Shown: positions 1 through 14,000 of the stretch, piece after piece
Position numbering within the stretch: position 1 is the stretch's first letter
How the letters are laid out: each line of letters opens with the position of its first letter
From: Astropecten irregularis
Lineage: Eukaryota > Echinodermata > Asteroidea > Paxillosida > Astropectinidae
Length of the DNA: 64,000 nucleotides
Assembly: GCA_963971285.1 (NCBI GenBank)
Contig: OZ020252.1
Location: 11,321,662 to 11,385,661 of the forward strand
Direction: 5' to 3'
The notes under the pieces: generated by a model
Databases searched by the model: none
What the model was told of the DNA's origin: nothing
What the model saw: the letters and a program-made list of their open reading frames with translations, nothing else
Made by a program: the position numbers and the translations under genes

Positions 1-27
1 TGTGGCCAAGTCGTTAAAAGTCGCAAT

Positions 28-908
28 GTTCATCTCTTCTTTCACACAATTCTCATGAAACCGCTCTACTTTCTCGCTTGGCTACGGCAAGATTTTGGCT
101 CACAGGACCACTTGAAAGAAACAACTTGGGAAAACTGAATTCAGTTTGTACATGGCCCATGGGCTCTTTAGCTGATTTCGTATGGACACGTCTGATTGGC
201 CAATCTTTATTAAACACATGTATATTCAAACAAATTAACGCTACATGCCTGTACATGCAGGCATGTAGGCATGTCCAAGACTGATTCACATTGAATGAAT
301 TGACAACCACAGACGTCGCACTTAGCTAGCTGCAGTTTAGTGACCCTGATAGTGACACAATGATACATTTAACTCAAAAGTGTGTCGTGAAATTTACATG
401 TGCATGTTTTTATCTTCTTCGAGCATAGCTAAGTAGTAAGTTTTGACTCATTCCTACAAACTGTACTTTTAGTGTGGGCCTTAAGTGTTAACTTACCGAT
501 TTACTATGGAAAATCAATGACATTTACCATGGGTATTATTCATATTTATGAAGTGATGCAGACATTTTAAACAGCTAGATTACACTTTCATTCCAGCTTA
601 ATACATAATTGATCATTAAATCATTCAAATCATTGAGTTGAATGAAGCAATTAAACAAAAACAACTTATATGCTGCCTCATTTGAAATTATATACACCCT
701 CAGATAAAATGGACTCTCTTAACAGTTGTCTCTATGACAACCGTTATGCAAAGTGCGCCCGTATGTGAATAAATGAATATGTGTCTCATTGACATTTCCA
801 AAGTCACTACTCTCAAGTGGTCCTGAGAGCCGAAATCTCACCGTAGCCAGGAGTCGCGCGAGAAAGTAGAGCGGTTTCGCGAAAAATGTGTGAAAGCAGA
901 GATGATCA
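28..908. mobile_element. Inverted-repeat element with about 90-bp arms
   Basis: Arms at about 28-115 and 813-908 are reverse complements with scattered mismatches. They run from GTTCATCTCTTCTTTCACAC inward through GAGAAAGTAGAGCGGTTTC in the other arm. The AT-rich centre has no coding signal. Non-autonomous DNA transposon by inference; target duplication not resolved. Confidence 0.6.
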
Positions 909-1829
909 ACACGTCTTCTAAACGAAGATGAATAATCTATAAATGGTTAAAGAGAACGCATACATTGACAGGAAGCTTTAGAATTTGCTACATTACAGTC
1001 ATTACACTGCGACTGAGGAACAATCTGAAAGACTATGGATTCTTAATAAAAGCCATTACACAACATTGTTTCAATGTGTCAGTTAATACATAACAGTGCG
1101 TCTGAGATACGGAAATGGAATATTTTGACAATTCTAAGCTCAACTCATATCCAGCTTGAAAATCAATCAACAAGTCTGCAAGCCAATTTAGTAAAGATAT
1201 GATTTGAATTTCATTTTGATATCAGCTCTGAATCACTAGACTAACTAGTATGCTACTAGACTTACCATCTATGTAAGGAGTCCAGATTCGAATACAGATT
1301 CTTGACAGGCCTGTGTCACTGCTTTTCTAAAAAATAAGAGCTCTTCTGAAAGACTAAATTCAGGATGTCTGATACATCAGTAACTCAGTGTGAAGTCAGA
1401 TTGAATTACATGTAGTTCAATTTAAAACTTGAATTATGAAAGTATAAGTGCAACTGTCTTCAAAGAATTACTCATACAGAGTTTCTTTAAGTCAATTCAT
1501 ACAATGTAGTTTCTAATGTTATCAAATGGCCACGCAACCATTAATTCCAGTTGTCGTTTGTCTACCTTTTGTTTGTAAATCTCCAAGCAATTTCAATTAC
1601 TATACAGAATTGAACCTTATCATTGTGGTATACAATTAAGCTATACGTATTAGGAATTATTTTAATTTATATGCAAATATCAAATCCTTAAAACTTTTCA
1701 TCATGAAATGTGTGCGATTTGTAAATTGTGAGCAATAACTAGTGTAGGTTATTTCCATAGTTTCCTGTGATTTTCACAGTGTCAAAGAGTATCAATTGAT
1801 ACAAGTGTCATTGTGGCTACTGTATATGA
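909..1829 (-). other. 3' flank / probable 3' UTR of DIP2
   Basis: AT-rich, with no coding signal on either strand. It follows the DIP2 stop codon in transcription. No clear AATAAA is seen on the minus strand close to the stop; an ATTAAA variant lies near 1660, so the polyadenylation site is uncertain. Confidence 0.4.
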
Positions 1830-2082
1830 TTACATATTATATGCTACATAAATAGGATCCAACTGGTCAGCCAAGAAGCCATCTCTCAGATGCATTCGCT
1901 GCTTTTCACCTCTTGAGTTGATTGGTATGATGCCAGGATCTACCATGACTACAACACCTACAATCAAATAATGCTCTTCAAGAACAGCATTAGTCACCAG
2001 TGGTACAAGATCCAATGCCTCTGATTCCTTACCATCCAGTTCAACAACCACTACCAGCAAGTTAGTCCATGTGAAGACAGCA
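1830..2082 (-). CDS. DIP2: DIP2 exon 37: C-terminus and stop codon
   Basis: Residues 1428-1511 and TAA. CAVFTWTNLLVVVVELDGK, IPINSRGEKQRMHLRDGF, then a YVAYNM end identical to the vertebrate C-terminus. The single Lys of the GEK triplet lies where A10 lysines occur in adenylating enzymes. Confidence 0.98.
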
Positions 2083-5000
2083 CTAAATAACAAACAAGAT
2101 CAAATCACGACCAATTTTTTAGAATTGTATGAAATTTTAAAATAAAATATTTCCTAAAATAAGAACATTTCACATTGAATGCAATTGAGTATTTCACTTA
2201 TTTTCACTTATGCAAGTAGGTGGTTTTGTTTTCCTTCAACTCCCAGGGTCACATTCATACCACCAGAACCTGGCAACAATTGTCAGGAACAATAATCTAT
2301 TAACCCCAAACAAACAAATTTCATAAGATTTATTGCATAAGACCATGAAGTTTGCCTATTGCATAAGACCATGAAGTTTGCCTATTGCATAAGACCATGA
2401 AGTTTGCCTATTACATAAGACCATGAAGTTTGCCTATTACATAAGACCATGAAGTTTGCCTATTGCATAAGACCATGAAGTTTGCCTATTACACCGGTAC
2501 GTACGTTTCTCGTTCAAATACTTTTACTTAAAATGTGTCAGATTTGACAGACTTGGGCACTAAGATTTTGGTTTCTGCATGGGTCCAATTCTGTTTCCGC
2601 TGTTCACTGTTTTGCTTGCTATATAGTCATGTGACGTAGGCCAAGTTTTTGTTTGGCACCGTCAGTATTTTCTCGAGATAGCACAGCGCCTTTTTAATTC
2701 GGCGACTCCATTTTCTTGTCATCTAGCTGGCGGCTAGCTTGTTTTATTGTGTGACACGTTGGTCTCTTTCATGGATACTTTTATGAGAAGAAATTAATTT
2801 TTCAGTTTTATATCTTCATGCCGTGTGTGTCTACTGCAAAGAATTAATGCCGACGTACGAAAGTTACGTCAAGATATGAGTCATATCCTGCTCGAGTCAA
2901 AGGTGATTTGTCCACCACACATGTCCGCAATGTGTGCACTTATTACGGCCAATAAACTGTCCGCAGTGGTAAATAAAAGTCCAAGTGGGAACGCAGAGTA
3001 GATTGAAATGAAGGAATGTAGCGGTAAGTTACCATGTGGCCAATGGGAACACAGCTATAATGTTAATCAGCACTATGAAATGTCAATTTATCATTATGCA
3101 CTGCATCCTGAGCTACAGTACCTCTATGAAACTGGTCCATGACATGTATTACTGTCAATGCAGTTCTTCTTCTCACAATCTCAGTTCTGACTTCTCTACT
3201 TAACTCCTAAAGATATGAGGCTACCATAAACTTGATGAAATATTATGCATAAATAATGTTCATATATAAATCTAACTTCAACTGACAAATGTTTACCATT
3301 CACAGACATTCTTGTGACATCTGAGGACTGTGTTCTCAATATCAATAGGGTGATACCTCATGCCACGCATCATCAGGGTTTCATCCAGTGACCCAACCAC
3401 AAATAAAGCATCATGCCGATCTGTATTTCACAAACATAATTAATGAAATATATAGTCAATACAATAACCTGAAATATATAAAATTCTTGGGAGTTAGAAG
3501 GGCCTGATGCGTTTCGATCCTAGCAGGATCTTTCTCAAAGGCTAAATGACAAGAGGACAAGAACATGCAAGTAAAGATACACAATCTTATTTGTGTTGAC
3601 TGGTTTGCGGTTAATGATGAAATGATTACCAATATACATGTATAATGTGTTACCTGTATAATGTGTTACCTGTGAATGTGTTATATTTACTTGCATGTTC
3701 TTGTCCTCTTGTCATTTAGCCATTGAGAAAGATCCTGCTAGGATTGAAACGTCCGGGCCTCCTAACTCTGGGCATATTACAACAAAGTGTAATGATTTTG
3801 TGTGCACAAGCATACAAGCACAAAAATTAATCACTAAAAATGTTCAATTTGTGCTCTTGCAAAAGTTATAAAGGGTGTCATATATGAGTATTCAGTGCTT
3901 ACCTCCATCAGCCTGGGTAAGATCTGTTCTCTTGATGAAACCAAGATACCCTGTTCTAGCAAATGTTGTTTGTGTATCTCCTGTCAAAAGCCTTGCATTG
4001 AAGTGGTCATTGCGAAGTGAGTCATCCCCATAGATTGTGTAATATCCACAAGAACTGTGAGGACTATTCACCCATATCTTTCGAATAAGATCAAGCAAAG
4101 CATAACAAAGTTATTGTACTGAATGGAAAAACTGATTATCAACTATTACTCCTTTCTCACGACAATTTTTTAACCCTGAAATTTGCCATCCAAACTAGTT
4201 CTTTCCCTCACTTGTAACGTTGTTACTTTGCCCTGCTTTTTGGTCCCTTTTGTCATGAATATGGGGCAAGGCAGCCTTGGATATCATGGAGGGAAAGAGC
4301 TGTATGTTCATGTACAATGCACATGATCTTTTTTCCTATAAGTAAGTATATACAGGGTGTCCCAGGAAAAAAAAACGAAGCCAAGATTTATCAATGTTTA
4401 ATCATACATAAATTATAATAAATGACATAAATCTGAGAAGCTTAGGGTCTGTTTGTTCAACGAAAAGGATCACGGATTCTGCTGATCCGGATCCCATTTT
4501 AGCATACTCTGTATAGGATGTGGATCCCCAAATCTGGGATCCTGTGCGTTAAACAAACAGGCCCTTAGTTCCTCAGCTTTCATATGATACCATTCATGTG
4601 ATACATACTTCAAACATGAATGAATAAAGACAATACAGATTACAGAGCATGCTATCAAAAAATCATTTGCATAACAATAGTTCCTGCCCTTTCAAATGAT
4701 GAGTAACGGATGACAGAGATATCCTGCCTTGCAATATGGATTGAATTTTCATGTTTTGGTAAATGAAACGTACCTTGCTTTCAAATAATCATTAAGCATT
4801 GTGTACGCATCGCCAACATTTTCAGACATGAATATAACATCAGCCAGTCTTTTGTCTTCTTTGTTTATTACTCAGACCAAACGGATTCATTCACTAAGTC
4901 ATGGAAAAGTAAGCACATTTTTGCATAGCTTTGTCAGTGCTGGTTCCTTTTTCGTTTATTGAGATGTCATATGCATGAGTTAACATTTTGGTAGTAGGAT

Positions 5001-8000
5001 TTTCCCGTCACGTTACCCAAAATGCTTTCATATCTATAGACTTGAAATTCAGGCATCATTCTATTTATTCAATCATGCATGGAGTGTGAATCTCATGAGT
5101 GGTATGTAATGGAAGAGGGGGGCTTAAGCTTTCTAGGTGTGTCATTTATTATTTGAGATTTAGATTAAAGTGTGATTATTGATATAATTAAAATATTAAC
5201 AAAATATTTTTAATCTTCGATTCCTTTCATGAGAAAAATCGTTCAGATGTGAACGAAACAAATGATTACAAAAAACATGGAAATTCAACCCATATTTCAA
5301 GGCAGGATATCTCAGTCATCCCTTGTTCATTTTTCCTGACTGAGGCATCATTTGTAAGGGCAGGAAATGTGCTACCTAGAAATGTGATTATTTCTTTGAA
5401 ATTCAACTATTGTTATGCAAATGACCTTTTGATAACCTTGCTTTGTATTGTCTTTATTAATTCATGTATGAAGTATGTATCATATGAATGGTATGAAATG
5501 AAAGCTGAGGAACTCACTTTTCAGATATATGTGTCATTTATTATTCAATAGTGATATTAGAATATGATTAAACGTTGATAAATCTCGGTTTCATGTTTTT
5601 CTGGAACACCCTATATAATGACTTGGGCAATGCAAATGACATTAATTAAGGTATAGTTATTAACAAACACAATTAAAAATTGCAGAAAATGTTTTTGAAA
5701 ACTGGCCTTTGGTTTTAATGGTTTTTGTCGTAATGTATGCAAAATTGAATGGAAAACAAGTATTAGAATTATATCTATCAAGAAAGGCAAATCATGGCAG
5801 AACTTGGTACACTTTACATTACTTAGATAACTGAGGAGAAACTAAGCTTTGTAACAGACAAGGAAATCTTACCTCACCAAGGTGTGAGTCTGCACATTGA
5901 CCTAAAGTGTCTGGGTGAGCAATGACAACCTTCACACCAGGTAGAATCTGAAAATGTATTATAATATTTATGATAACACATGCATTGATGTATGCATACA
6001 GTATACATACAAGCAGTTAGTAGTTTAGTTTTAGGTGTGTCATTTTTTCCATTCAGTTTCCCATCTTGTTTATCAAATCTGTTTTTAAAGCCTCTCTCAT
6101 CTGCTTGTGAGTAGGTTATAGTTCTATATTTCTGTCTAAGGGTTGTCTGACATTTCACTTCATGCCATCTTACACTGAAGAAGCCTTCAGTGGACTTCAG
6201 CTACTTCATAACATAAATAAATAAATAAATGTTAAAGCAAGAACAAATAACAAATAAATATTAAAAAAAACTCCCAATACCTATTAAGTCATATCTAATA
6301 TGGCTAAGCATGTTGTGCAAAAACCAAATATTTTTAAGTACATTAAGATATTTTCAGCACAAAACAAGTTAATATTGACATACCTTGCCTGATTCCATGA
6401 GACATACACTCTGTGGACTGCCTTTCTCAACAATAGTCACTCTGTCATTACGCAGGGCTCTCATGTCACAGTAAACTTGGGTTGGATCTGGACTGGATGC
6501 ACCCTTTGTAAGGAGAAAAATCCAAATTCAAGTCTTAAACCTTATCCACGCCCACATTATTTTGAAATACAAGTTGGAACAACTTTCAAGCATTGGTTAC
6601 AATGTATTAGGAACCATGTCAAACAGATTTTTATAGGAGCTCCAAGAGTGGCCGCAGCGCTTTGCTACACCTTTTTGCATGTCTTCTTTCAATGTGCTAA
6701 CCGTGCGCAGTGCGGTGCCTGGACAATATCCCAGTTCATCATAACATCCCTATTGTGTGTCCCTTGTTATATTACTGAGCAAAATGAACATGAAACATTG
6801 CACTCGCAAATAATGCCAGGGGTCGATGCCCTCCAATCGATCGCAACTCAGGTTACGAAGGGTAACCCATCGTATTCTACATGTAAGTAGGGCTGCATTG
6901 TATCCTACCAGTAGCATAGGCAAGTCCTCAGACCTGGGGGTATGATCCTGAAGCTGGGTTGTACTTCCATATGCGTTTGTACACAAATACATATTATATA
7001 AAAAATAAAAACACCGAACAACAATGTTTCTGCTGTTTGAATATTACGAGTACATAAGTAAATGTGAAGCAAAAAAAAAATAATGACTACTGAAATATTT
7101 GTTTGTGTCAGCTGTGATACATGTATACAGTGAAAATAGCAGGTCATACCTGTAAACCAATGGCCACATTGACTCTACAACCAAAGGATGTACTGACAGC
7201 TCTAGCAGAAAGTCCCAAACTTCTAAAGAGCTTGGAGAAGGAGTTAGTCAGAGCAATCCTAGGTCTCTCCTCTGCTACTATAACACATGTACGTACAGCA
7301 GACAGGTTGATACCTTTAGCCTATAACATTGGAGACAAAAGTAACATCATGTATTTCAAAGAAGTCACCTTCTTTGATAATAACATAAAGATCTCATTTG
7401 TTATAGTGAACAAAATTCAGCAGGCCTGCTGAATATTGTTCATTAAAACGTCGTTTTGTGCAACTTTTGGTCATGATCGTCAGCTACACCGAGAGTCGTC
7501 TGATATCACATCATAATCACCGTGCATACAGATTGGCCAGTGAAGAAATCAAGCACAAATCCTTGCCGTTTCCTTGCCGTTTCCTTGTCGGCAATAGATA
7601 TTGCTTTGGCCACAAAATACAGGTGGAAGAAAAGAATTAATAGACATGATAGAAGGCCCTCTCAAAGATTCAAAGCTGACTATCTGATTTGAAGCCTGAG
7701 GAAGAAGTAAAAGTAAAGGCTGTAAATGCATGATGAATCTGAAATTGTCATAGTTGTTAGAGGTAGTATCATACTTTGGTTTTTGTCAAAGAAATGCAGA
7801 TTCTTGGGCAAAAATATCAAGACAGATAGAGTAACAGTCATCTGTGAAAATTTCAGTCCCATACGGTGCCTACGTTTAGAGAAAACAGTGAAAAACGGCC
7901 ACAGTATTTCTTAAGTCTTTTCTCTTTTATTTTTGATCTTTTAAAAGATGTTTAACCATATTGGCCTACATCAACCTCTCAAATATATATTTCCCACATT

Positions 8001-11000
8001 ATTCATTTTATAATTAATTAAATTTAAGTCGTTGAAAGGTGAACAAAGAAAAATTGACTGGAGCGGGATTCGAACTGGCGACCTCCTGAATACCGTACAG
8101 GCACTCTACCAACTGAGCCATCCAGCCCTACGTTGGTGGTGACCCCAATAGTCAACTATCCACAAGGGAAACTGACTGAGTGGTTATTTCACGAATATAT
8201 TAATTAAAAAGCCGTATCCTCTTTGAGTGATCCCCCATGTGCCGTTCCCAGGTTGCAGCATTGTTGCGTGTATCATTGAAACGATCCCTGGGGTGTGGCG
8301 GTGTGTGCGTGGTTTCATGGCTTCTGACTGCCAAACGAACAAGGATAGTTGACTATTGGGGTCACCACCAACGTAGGGCTGGATGGCTCAGTTGGTAGAG
8401 CGCCTGTACGGTATTCAGGAGGTTGCCGGTTCGAATCCCGCTCCAGTCAATTTTTCTTTGTTCACCTTTCAACGACTTAAAATAACTCAGTCAGTTTCCC
8501 TTGTGGTTATTTCACGAATATATTAATTAAAAAGCCGTATCCTCTTTGAGTGATCCCCCATGTGCCGTTCCCAGGTTGCAGCATTGTTGCGTGTATCATT
8601 GAAACGATCCCTGGGGTGTGGCGGTGTGTGCGTGGTTTCATGGCTTCTGACTGCCAAAAGAACAAGGATAGTTGACTATTGGGGTCACCACCAACGTAGG
8701 GCTGGATGGCTCAGTTGGTAAAGCGCCTGTACGGTATTCAGGAGGTCGCCAGTTCGAATCCTGCTCCAGTCAATTTTTCTTTGTTCACCTTTCAACGACT
8801 TAAAATTACTCAGTCAGTTTCCCTTGTTGTTATTTCATGAATATATAAATTAAAAAGCCGTATCCTCTTTGAGTGATCCCCCATGTGCCGTTCCCAGGTT
8901 GCAGCATTGTTGCCTGTATCATTGAAACGATCCCTGGGGTGTGGCGGTGTGTGCGTGGTTTCATGGCTTCTGACTGCCAAACGAACAAGGATAGTTGACT
9001 ATTGGGGTCACCACCAACGTAGGGCTGGATGGCTCAGTTGGTAGAGCGCCTGTACGGTATTCAGGAGGTCGCCGGTTCGAATCCCGCTCCAGTCAATTTT
9101 TCTTTGTTCACCTTTCAACGACTTAAAATTACTCAGTCAGTTTCCCTTGTGGTTATTTCACGAATAATTAAATTTAAAACGGCAGTTTCATCTTCGTTGG
9201 GCCAAAGGGGGGCATGAACAATTTTGTTTGGATGATTAATTTAAATTTTAGTTTTTACAGAAATAAACGATAAGGCTATAATTCTTATTTGCTTGATTCA
9301 CAAGAATTACCAGCCACTCAGTAGGGGCCTAGATGGAAACCCTGTTTTTCTGAGCGCTTCCTCATCTTGGGGATCGGGGAAATTGATTCGTTTTCGTTCA
9401 TTGCCGATCACTTGGATTATGGCCTTCACGGCTCTATCCATAGTCCTCTATGCCGTGGAAGGACTATTCTTATGGTTTGTGTCCTTAGAAAGGCCTATAT
9501 ACCACAATATTGCAAAATAGGATAAGTACCACAAATTTGCAGTAGGCCTAGGGTGCAGAGCCATGCAACGTTTGGTCATGTGAATGGTAACCGGATAACA
9601 TTTTGGCCAACAATATTGTTTGGAGCCAAAACCGATAACGTGCCCACATTTGCCTCTCTGTAAAAACCTCAACTGGTTTTCCCGATCACGGAATATTTGT
9701 TGTGAGAGATTTTGACATCGTTCACATCGTCTTATACGCCCAAATACCATATACATTATATTTTTTTCTTACATGTACGTGACAAACCAAGATGGCGGAT
9801 CTTATATTTGAGGGATTGGTTATTTTCAGAAAAAAACCCAGAATCCCTGAAATTCAGAGAAAAGTCATTAAATTGAAAATGGTGTACGAGTTGGCCGGCG
9901 TTTGTACGAGTAGGTCTGTGTATGATATGTACGAGTTGGTCAGCGTACGGTACGAGTTGACCAGCATTCATCAGCCCGATATGTAGTCGTGATCACGTGC
10001 CACGTGTATGCATTTCGTGCGAGGGAAATGCTTTGGATTGAGTTGTTATGATCATAATTGTTTAGTTGGACATGCAGCGCTTGCAACACATTGTCCACTC
10101 ACACAAATTTATATCACAGACTGGAATTGAGGTATACCGAACGGGAATGTAATGTTCGCATTATCCGTTGAATATGTAAACTGCAGAGGAAGTCTACTAT
10201 TGTGGAGATCGAATACTGTTTGCACGTGTGCATGACACGATGCAGGCTGCACGCAACCGATACTGCAGTACTGCTTTCGCTGCAGCGTGGCGCAGCATGA
10301 GACGCACTTCGGGTTGTTGCAAACTCAGGCAAAACATAGTAGTAGTGAGTTGGATTTAGTAATTCATTGTTTTTATTTTTCTTCAATTTGCAATTCTCAA
10401 TTGAAATACAAATCACAAATGAGCTGTGAAAATAAACGCTGCAATTTTATATATTTTTCTGGTCGTCCATGGCTGAATTTTTATTCTGTCAGCTGCTGTC
10501 AAAAGTTGGGGGTGCGCCGTATACATGGAACTTTAAGGTATACAGCTCTTGGATAAAAGTAGTGTTGTAAAGATTGGCATATATACCGTGTTTCCCCAAA
10601 AAAACGATGTTTTCAGCTATTTGATATTTAGTCTATTGCATTCACTATCTCACTGGGTAAATTCTGGCCAAATTTCAAGGCAATCCATTCGTGGATCACC
10701 GAGCAATTAATGATTGTCTGGAAAAGTCTATTAAGTTGCCATTACAATTGAGTGACAGTGTTAGTTATCTAATAGCCTTTTCACACACGCTTAAAAAGCT
10801 CTCAACTATTGAGACATTTTCTCATGGTTGCAAAAACGGTTTACGCTGGCCGATTTTTCGTCCTTTCACACGGCACAGTGTAACATTTCGCAAGCCTCCC
10901 TTGAGACGGAACGCGGGTAATCGATAAACCATGCATTTTATGTATGTAAAACACTGTTAGTACCATCACGACGCTGAGGTTGCGCGTGAAGCGCATGGGA

Positions 11001-14000
11001 GTGCGCGCGGTCTGCAAAGGTAATGAAACACATAGAAAACACACGCATGCGTATTGCAAAGCACTTCTCAAGGGACCCTTGAGAAATTTTTTCGTAGGTC
11101 TGGACCTAGGTTAAAATCTCTCAAGGATTCACCAGGGACGTCGGTCACTCTCAAGCATTGGTGTCCTTTCACATGATTACACTTTTGTAAGATTTCGCAA
11201 CCATGAGAGAATTTCTCAATTGTTGAGAGTTTTTTGGCGTCGTGTGAAAAGGCCTTTAGTTGTGATCTGTGTGTAGTGAACGTGGGCAGCCACATTGAGG
11301 GGAGATTCACAGATCACAACTAAGAACGTTAAGATAACCACCATTGTCACTCAATTGTAATGGCAGGAAATTTAACTTTTCCAAACAAACCGTAATTGCT
11401 CAGTGATACAAGAATGGATTGTATTAAAATTTCGTCAGAAACATGGACCATAAATACCTTCAGTGTTCCAGTTGACTGACCAAGTCCCTTGGTACAAAGC
11501 TCTAACACCGAGTATGAACAAAAAGTGTCTCTCACTGAAATACAATCAAATAATACATTGGTAAGAAATGAGACAACTTTAAGAATTAGAAATGAACAAC
11601 ACATGTTGGTTTGTAGTCTGTTTTAACCCTCTCATAACCAAATGTTTTTGTCATATACAACAACAGAGAGGCATGCGTGTGTTTAAGTACGCATTATTAC
11701 ACTACAACATGCACTGCTTAGGATATGTTTCTTCTTACTTTATTTTCACCATGAAAACTTAACTTGAGAACATGAAGTTCACTGACAATTACCACATTTC
11801 TTTCAACTGAGTAATATGTCTCTTCTTCACTGACCATGTTCTCCAACATTAGCAAACATTTGTACAACCATATATCACTGCATGGTCATTTCAGTCTTTG
11901 GATCTTTGAATGCTCTTTGAAACACACAGTTACAGTTAGAAAAATATAATAATACTCTTTTCCACTATTTATGCATACGTTGTGTATGTAGCACTGCGTA
12001 ACACTGTGAGTATAAGATGGCATGGAAAAGATTTTTAAAAATTGTGTGCATGTTGACTACACAACATCCAAAGCTCAATGCTCAGAGATGGAACAACGCG
12101 GCATATTCCAACTGGGGACACTCGCACCGGTTGGCCTAAATGCAGAATTCCCTACATTCAGAACACCATACCAAGCCCCTATGAAGACCCAGTAGAGTCA
12201 AAAATTTTACTTTTACTGATCAGGGCTCGACCTTAGCGGTTGCCCGGATGCCAAATGCGACCCAAAAAAGCGGCGGCGAGTCAAAACCCTTCCCTCAAAT
12301 CCGATGGGCGACTCAAATTTTCTTTAACAATGCAATGGATAGCACGGTAAATGTCAGGTGATGTCCAGCCATTGAAATTTAATGGTCATATGTCCAAGTA
12401 AAGGGGAACTTAGATTTTTGTGGGGCCAGCAGTTATCAGTGACGGCAATCTTATACTCCTTTTAGTTGAGAGTTTGTTTAACAAGTAATCTTGTTTATTT
12501 CCCGAATTAACTGATTTGTAACCAAAATAAACATCATATCCTAATTAATGGTTACATATCCTAAATAATTTTTTTAAGTGCAAGAAAACATTTGCTAGCA
12601 CAAAACTGAAGCTGATGTGCAACAATCTAAGTGACTTTTGTTCATGACCATGATTATATACTTCCTGTTGACTTCCACCTTTTTTTTTGTGATTGTGTAT
12701 TTGCAATTAGCATACATTTTGTCAAACGAATACTGACATTTGGTTGAATGATTCAACTAGACATGAGCTCTCTGAAGTATGAGGTAGTTACCGGTAACAC
12801 TTGTTTGCCAAAATGGCAAATAACAACGTCTCTTTATCAATTTTAAGTTTGATTGAAAAAATAGCATAAAACATGCAGGCGAATTGAAAAGTTGGCTGAC
12901 TGCCCAAAACTCTGGCTGGGTCGTCCAGCTGGCGACTGAAAAAAAGTTAAGGGAGAGTCCGGCCAATTATTTGGAGAATGAGCATTGATGTTTTTTTTTA
13001 TCTTGTCCATGATATCTTGTAACTATGTAATGCAAAAGTGAAGTGTTCTGTCAAATCAAGTCCAACTATGGTAACAAAAACATTAATATCTGAGAAAATG
13101 TATGCCAATCTGCATTGTCTCTAACCTGGTATTAGAATAATCATTTAAATCATAAACAATGTGGCAGAATAATTGTTACTACACTTGAGAAAAAAATCCA
13201 CTTTGAGGAACATGACATGGTGAAGCGTACCTTTATACTGACTTAAGGCAGACAGCCACAGCGATGGATTTGTTTCTATCTCAGCTGGTGGGATAAGGAT
13301 AGACTGATGGCCTGAATACACACTGTAAGATATACACAAACACGTACATACAGCATTAACTCCGATCCATAATAAATACTGCAATACTGAGCAATGATAT
13401 ATAGCTTGTAAGCTCAAAATTTACATTGCATTATGTATCATTATTATCTTTACTGGCTAGTAATTGGTGTTTCCAGGTGTGATACATGTTGAAATATTTC
13501 TGAAGTTTTGAAACATTCCGTTTGGGACCTGTGTAATTAAATTTTGCACTCAATAAAATCAAAACTTATTGCATAAAGACAACTGCAAAACTAACAGAAA
13601 TCTTTAATAGTGAATTCCAGAATACAAGGTTTATCCTTTTTTTATCAACTTATACTATATATTTTCTCAGTGTAAAACCGCTTTTTGCCTTAACTTGAAG
13701 ATTTTCTGTCCAACAGACATTTGTCTTAGGCTAAAACTAATGGGGAAATTGAACCGAAACAAAGGGTTAATTTCATATGACTAGATTGTTTGAACTTTCT
13801 TGAATTTAGATATGGATATGACTGTATACATTTATATATATATTTTTTCACCTGGATCGGACCTTACGGAGACAAGGTTTGCTATAAATTCGACCTTAGG
13901 GAGACACCGAACATTAAGGAGACATTTTGGTGTCTCCCTAATGTTTTAGGTACCTTTTATAGACACATTTCTACTGTCCAAATTTTTATAGAAAATAGAG

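Larger units (their letters stand above)
8036..9170. repeat. tRNA-derived SINE array: one inverted copy plus three tandem copies, period 323 bp
   Basis: tRNA-like heads start at 8376, 8699 and 9022 on the plus strand, exactly 323 bp apart, each followed by the same body (CCCCCATGTGCCGTTCCC region). A fourth head lies inverted at 8056-8128, so 8036-8160 and about 8340-8470 form an inverted pair of roughly 125 bp. It lies in the intron between DIP2 exons 31 and 32. Confidence 0.93.

Noticed and set aside
7121..7432. Plus-strand open frame of 103 residues
   Set aside because: It is the antisense shadow of DIP2 exon 32, whose minus-strand translation is conserved and has good splice sites.
8376..8448. 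Functional tRNA gene
   Set aside because: Box A and B are good, but the anticodon arm has a mismatch and the loop lacks U33. The same head is attached to a repeated body many times in the window.
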